Below are positions 4,594 through 6,586 of a DNA stretch of 6,586 nucleotides, piece after piece. Origin of the DNA: Alphaproteobacteria bacterium (lineage in GTDB: Bacteria > Pseudomonadota > Alphaproteobacteria > SHNJ01). Every line of letters starts with the position of its first letter. Position 1 is the stretch's first letter. Below the pieces are notes generated by a model. It worked only from the letters and a program-made list of their open reading frames with translations, had not been told where the DNA came from and did no database searches. The translations under genes were made by a program, and so were the position numbers. The stretch is taken from the NCBI GenBank assembly GCA_947456345.1, contig CANGQU010000039.1:1-6586 (forward strand), read 5' to 3'.

Positions 4594-6586
4594 TCCGACC
4601 GCCGACCAAATTCCGTTCTTGTTGGAACAAGCGCTGATCGCGCAACAGCAGGGCGACTCGCCCTTGGCCGAACGAGCGATTGCGGCCGTACTAGCCGCCC
4701 AGCCGGGACATGCCGATGCTTTGAACCTGCGCGGAACGATGGCGTATCTACAGCATAATTACGCCGCCGCCGCCGCCGATCAGGCCAAAGCTATCAAGGC
4801 CGAACCGAATTACGCCCCTTATCGCAACAATTATGGCATGACCCTGCGCCGCTTGCAAAAACACAAGGAGGCGGAACAGCAATTCCTCAAGGCTATTTCG
4901 CTCGAGCCCCAGGATCCCATGGCCTATGCTAATCTGGGTCGCATGTTGTACGAGGATGCCGACGAGTTCAAACGGGCAGAACCTTATTTGCAAAAGGCCT
5001 TACAGCGCGCGCCTGCCAATGAATCCATCCGACGCGCCTATGCCGCTTGTCTATTTGCGCAAAGCAAATATAAGCAAGCGATTGCGGAGTATGAACAGCT
5101 GGGAGCCCACGCGTTGGATATCGATGCGCTCGAGGCGCTGGCGACGGCATATTATGCGGTCGGTAATCGCGACGGGGCGGATGAGATTGCCAGGAAAGCG
5201 TTGCAAATCAATCCACAGTCTGCTCGCGCGCATTATCTTCAAGGCTGTCTGTTTATGGACAAATCGCAGGTTCGCGACGGCGTCAGTGCTTTCCAGGCCG
5301 CGATCCGCTGCGATCCCAATCATTTCGAGGCACGGCAGCGGCTGATCGACGCCTTGTTTATGGAAAAAAAATTCATGCAGGGGCACGAGCACTTGCAATA
5401 TCTTTTGGCCAAACCGGAATATACGAGGCATCCGGTCTTGCTGGCGCAAAAATTGCGCTATTACAATTCCATTGGCGATTTGCCTGCCATCATCGCCGAG
5501 GGTAATTTCCTCCGCCAAGACTTCGAGATCAGCGAGCATTTGGCCAGCGCCACGTCTTTGACCGGATTGGTCATGGCCGAGGACGAGGCGACTTGCCGCC
5601 GCTTGTTCGATATTCAGCGCGTTTGGGCAAAAACTTTTGATGTGCCAGATGCCAAGCCCCTCTGTACCCATAGCTGGGCACAACGCCACCGGCCTTTGCG
5701 TGTGGCACTGCTATCGGCGGATTTCCGGGACCATTCGGTCGGTAAGTTTTTGTTGTCCTTGATTCAAAACGCTGCCCCGGAATTGGTCGATTTCAATTGC
5801 TATAGCCTAATGGCCGCGCCATCCGATCAAATTTACCGCCATTTCCAGTCCATCGCCAAAAACTTTGTCGATCTGCAGCATCAATCGGCTGATGATGTCG
5901 CCAAGCGCATTGCCGCCGACAGCAACGATATATTGATTGAATTGAACGGGATGACGTATGGCGGCTGTCCGCAAATATTGGCGCAGCGCGTGGCACCGGT
6001 GCAAATGTCCTGGTTGGGTTATCCGTTTTCCACCGGTTTTGGCCAGGCCGATTACATTTTGGTCGATCAATTCCTGTGCCCGGAAAATACCGATTGTATG
6101 ACCGAGCGGCCATTGATCCTAAAGGATAGCAGCTATCTTTGCTATGCGGCGGCCGAACCGCGTCCGATCGGTGTTTTGCCGCTGCAACGCGTGGGTGGGC
6201 AGTATGTTATGTTCGGATCGCAAAACAATCCGTACAAATTGGGGCTGCGCACGGCCGATTTATGGCGCCGTGTGCTTAAAGAAGTGCCTAAATCGCGCTT
6301 GGTGCACATTCATCCCGAATTCCGCAATACCCAGCTGGCGGCGAATTTAAGAAAATATCTGGCCGGTGACGATATCGATCCCAACCGCATTTATCTGCGC
6401 GAAAATTACGCCGAGCATCATTTGGATCAGTACAACGATATCGACATCTGTCTGGACACATTTCCGGTAACCGGGGGCACAACCACGATGGAATCGATTT
6501 GGATGGGCGTGCCGGTAATCAGCCGTTTTGGCGGGCAGATTCACCAACGCGTCAGCTATTCGATTTTGCAAAACGCGGGCCTGGGT
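4580..6586 (+). CDS. Second TPR-repeat GT41 glycosyltransferase, 3'-truncated by the window edge
   Basis: Paralogue of the preceding gene with the same layout, open to the window edge (669 codons). By comparison with its neighbour about 60-70 C-terminal residues are missing. Residues about 12-290 are TPR repeats, a less regular linker follows, and the GT41 domain starts near residue 371. Conserved points are SADFRDH with His385 (active-site His position), IELNGMT (453-459), a WLGYPFSTG segment, QNNPYK with Lys553, and GGTTTME (632-638). All the residues expected for nucleotide-sugar binding seem present, so it is probably active. The ATG at 4580 lies inside the end of the preceding gene (14-bp overlap); an in-frame ATG at 4574, directly after an in-frame TAA, is the only upstream alternative. 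No good Shine-Dalgarno is seen, so translational coupling is likely. Role inferred as glycosylation of flagellin or a related partner; no signal peptide is seen. Confidence 0.9.
   Translation, partial: MASVNPTADQIPFLLEQALIAQQQGDSPLAERAIAAVLAAQPGHADALNLRGTMAYLQHNYAAAAADQAKAIKAEPNYAPYRNNYGMTLRRLQKHKEAEQQFLKAISLEPQDPMAYANLGRMLYEDADEFKRAEPYLQKALQRAPANESIRRAYAACLFAQSKYKQAIAEYEQLGAHALDIDALEALATAYYAVGNRDGADEIARKALQINPQSARAHYLQGCLFMDKSQVRDGVSAFQAAIRCDPNHFEARQRLIDALFMEKKFMQGHEHLQYLLAKPEYTRHPVLLAQKLRYYNSIGDLPAIIAEGNFLRQDFEISEHLASATSLTGLVMAEDEATCRRLFDIQRVWAKTFDVPDAKPLCTHSWAQRHRPLRVALLSADFRDHSVGKFLLSLIQNAAPELVDFNCYSLMAAPSDQIYRHFQSIAKNFVDLQHQSADDVAKRIAADSNDILIELNGMTYGGCPQILAQRVAPVQMSWLGYPFSTGFGQADYILVDQFLCPENTDCMTERPLILKDSSYLCYAAAEPRPIGVLPLQRVGGQYVMFGSQNNPYKLGLRTADLWRRVLKEVPKSRLVHIHPEFRNTQLAANLRKYLAGDDIDPNRIYLRENYAEHHLDQYNDIDICLDTFPVTGGTTTMESIWMGVPVISRFGGQIHQRVSYSILQNAGLG
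4763..4777 (+). repeat. (GCC)5 trinucleotide repeat inside the second glycosyltransferase
   Basis: Five consecutive GCC codons encode five alanines in the second TPR of the protein, in a helix where small residues are expected. Slippage would add or remove alanines without breaking the frame, so it is not a phase-variation switch. Likely ordinary alanine coding. Confidence 0.6.

Noticed and set aside
5051..5689. Minus-strand frame of 212 codons opposite the second glycosyltransferase
   Set aside because: It is a shadow of the well-supported plus-strand TPR region and has no recognisable domain.

Overview
The window looks like part of a flagellar locus from a Gram-negative bacterium. Flagellin sequence style (an N-terminus beginning MPLNIVSNGAAS and a C-terminus ending LLRLFQG) and base composition near one-half G+C suggest an alphaproteobacterium, perhaps near the Rhodospirillales. 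That placement is an inference from remembered family resemblance, not from a search.

Left half (minus strand): two flagellin genes lie in tandem, both read leftwards. The upstream one (948-2132) is complete at 394 codons. The downstream one (1-807) starts inside the window and runs off its left edge after 269 codons. Their 5' ends are about 91% identical at the DNA level, while the central surface-exposed parts have diverged. A perfect 10-bp stem-loop separates them. Each has the same 12-nt block around the ribosome binding site, and each has a GGCA...TGCC inverted repeat about 30 nt upstream of the start codon.

Middle (2133-2358): a 226-bp divergent intergenic region, AT-rich in its centre, must carry promoter signals for the flagellins and for the genes on the right.

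Right half (plus strand): two consecutive genes encode large cytoplasmic proteins of the same design. Each has about eight tetratricopeptide repeats followed by a glycosyltransferase family 41 domain (the OGT/SPINDLY type). The first (2359-4593) is complete at 744 residues. The second (4580 onwards) overlaps it by 14 or 20 bp and is cut by the right edge after 669 codons, about 60-70 residues short of its expected end. Both keep the catalytic-region His, the Lys of the nucleotide-sugar site and a GGTTT nucleotide-binding motif.

Working model (inference): this is a flagellin-plus-flagellin-glycosylation locus. The TPR domains would recognise flagellin subunits and the GT41 domains would attach sugars to Ser/Thr in the variable region before export, as described for FlmG in Caulobacter. 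The unusual points are that two divergent TPR-GT paralogues sit beside two flagellins, that the flagellin pair shows a mosaic identity pattern suggestive of gene conversion, and that both flagellin mRNAs appear to share a leader architecture. The sugar donor cannot be read from this window.
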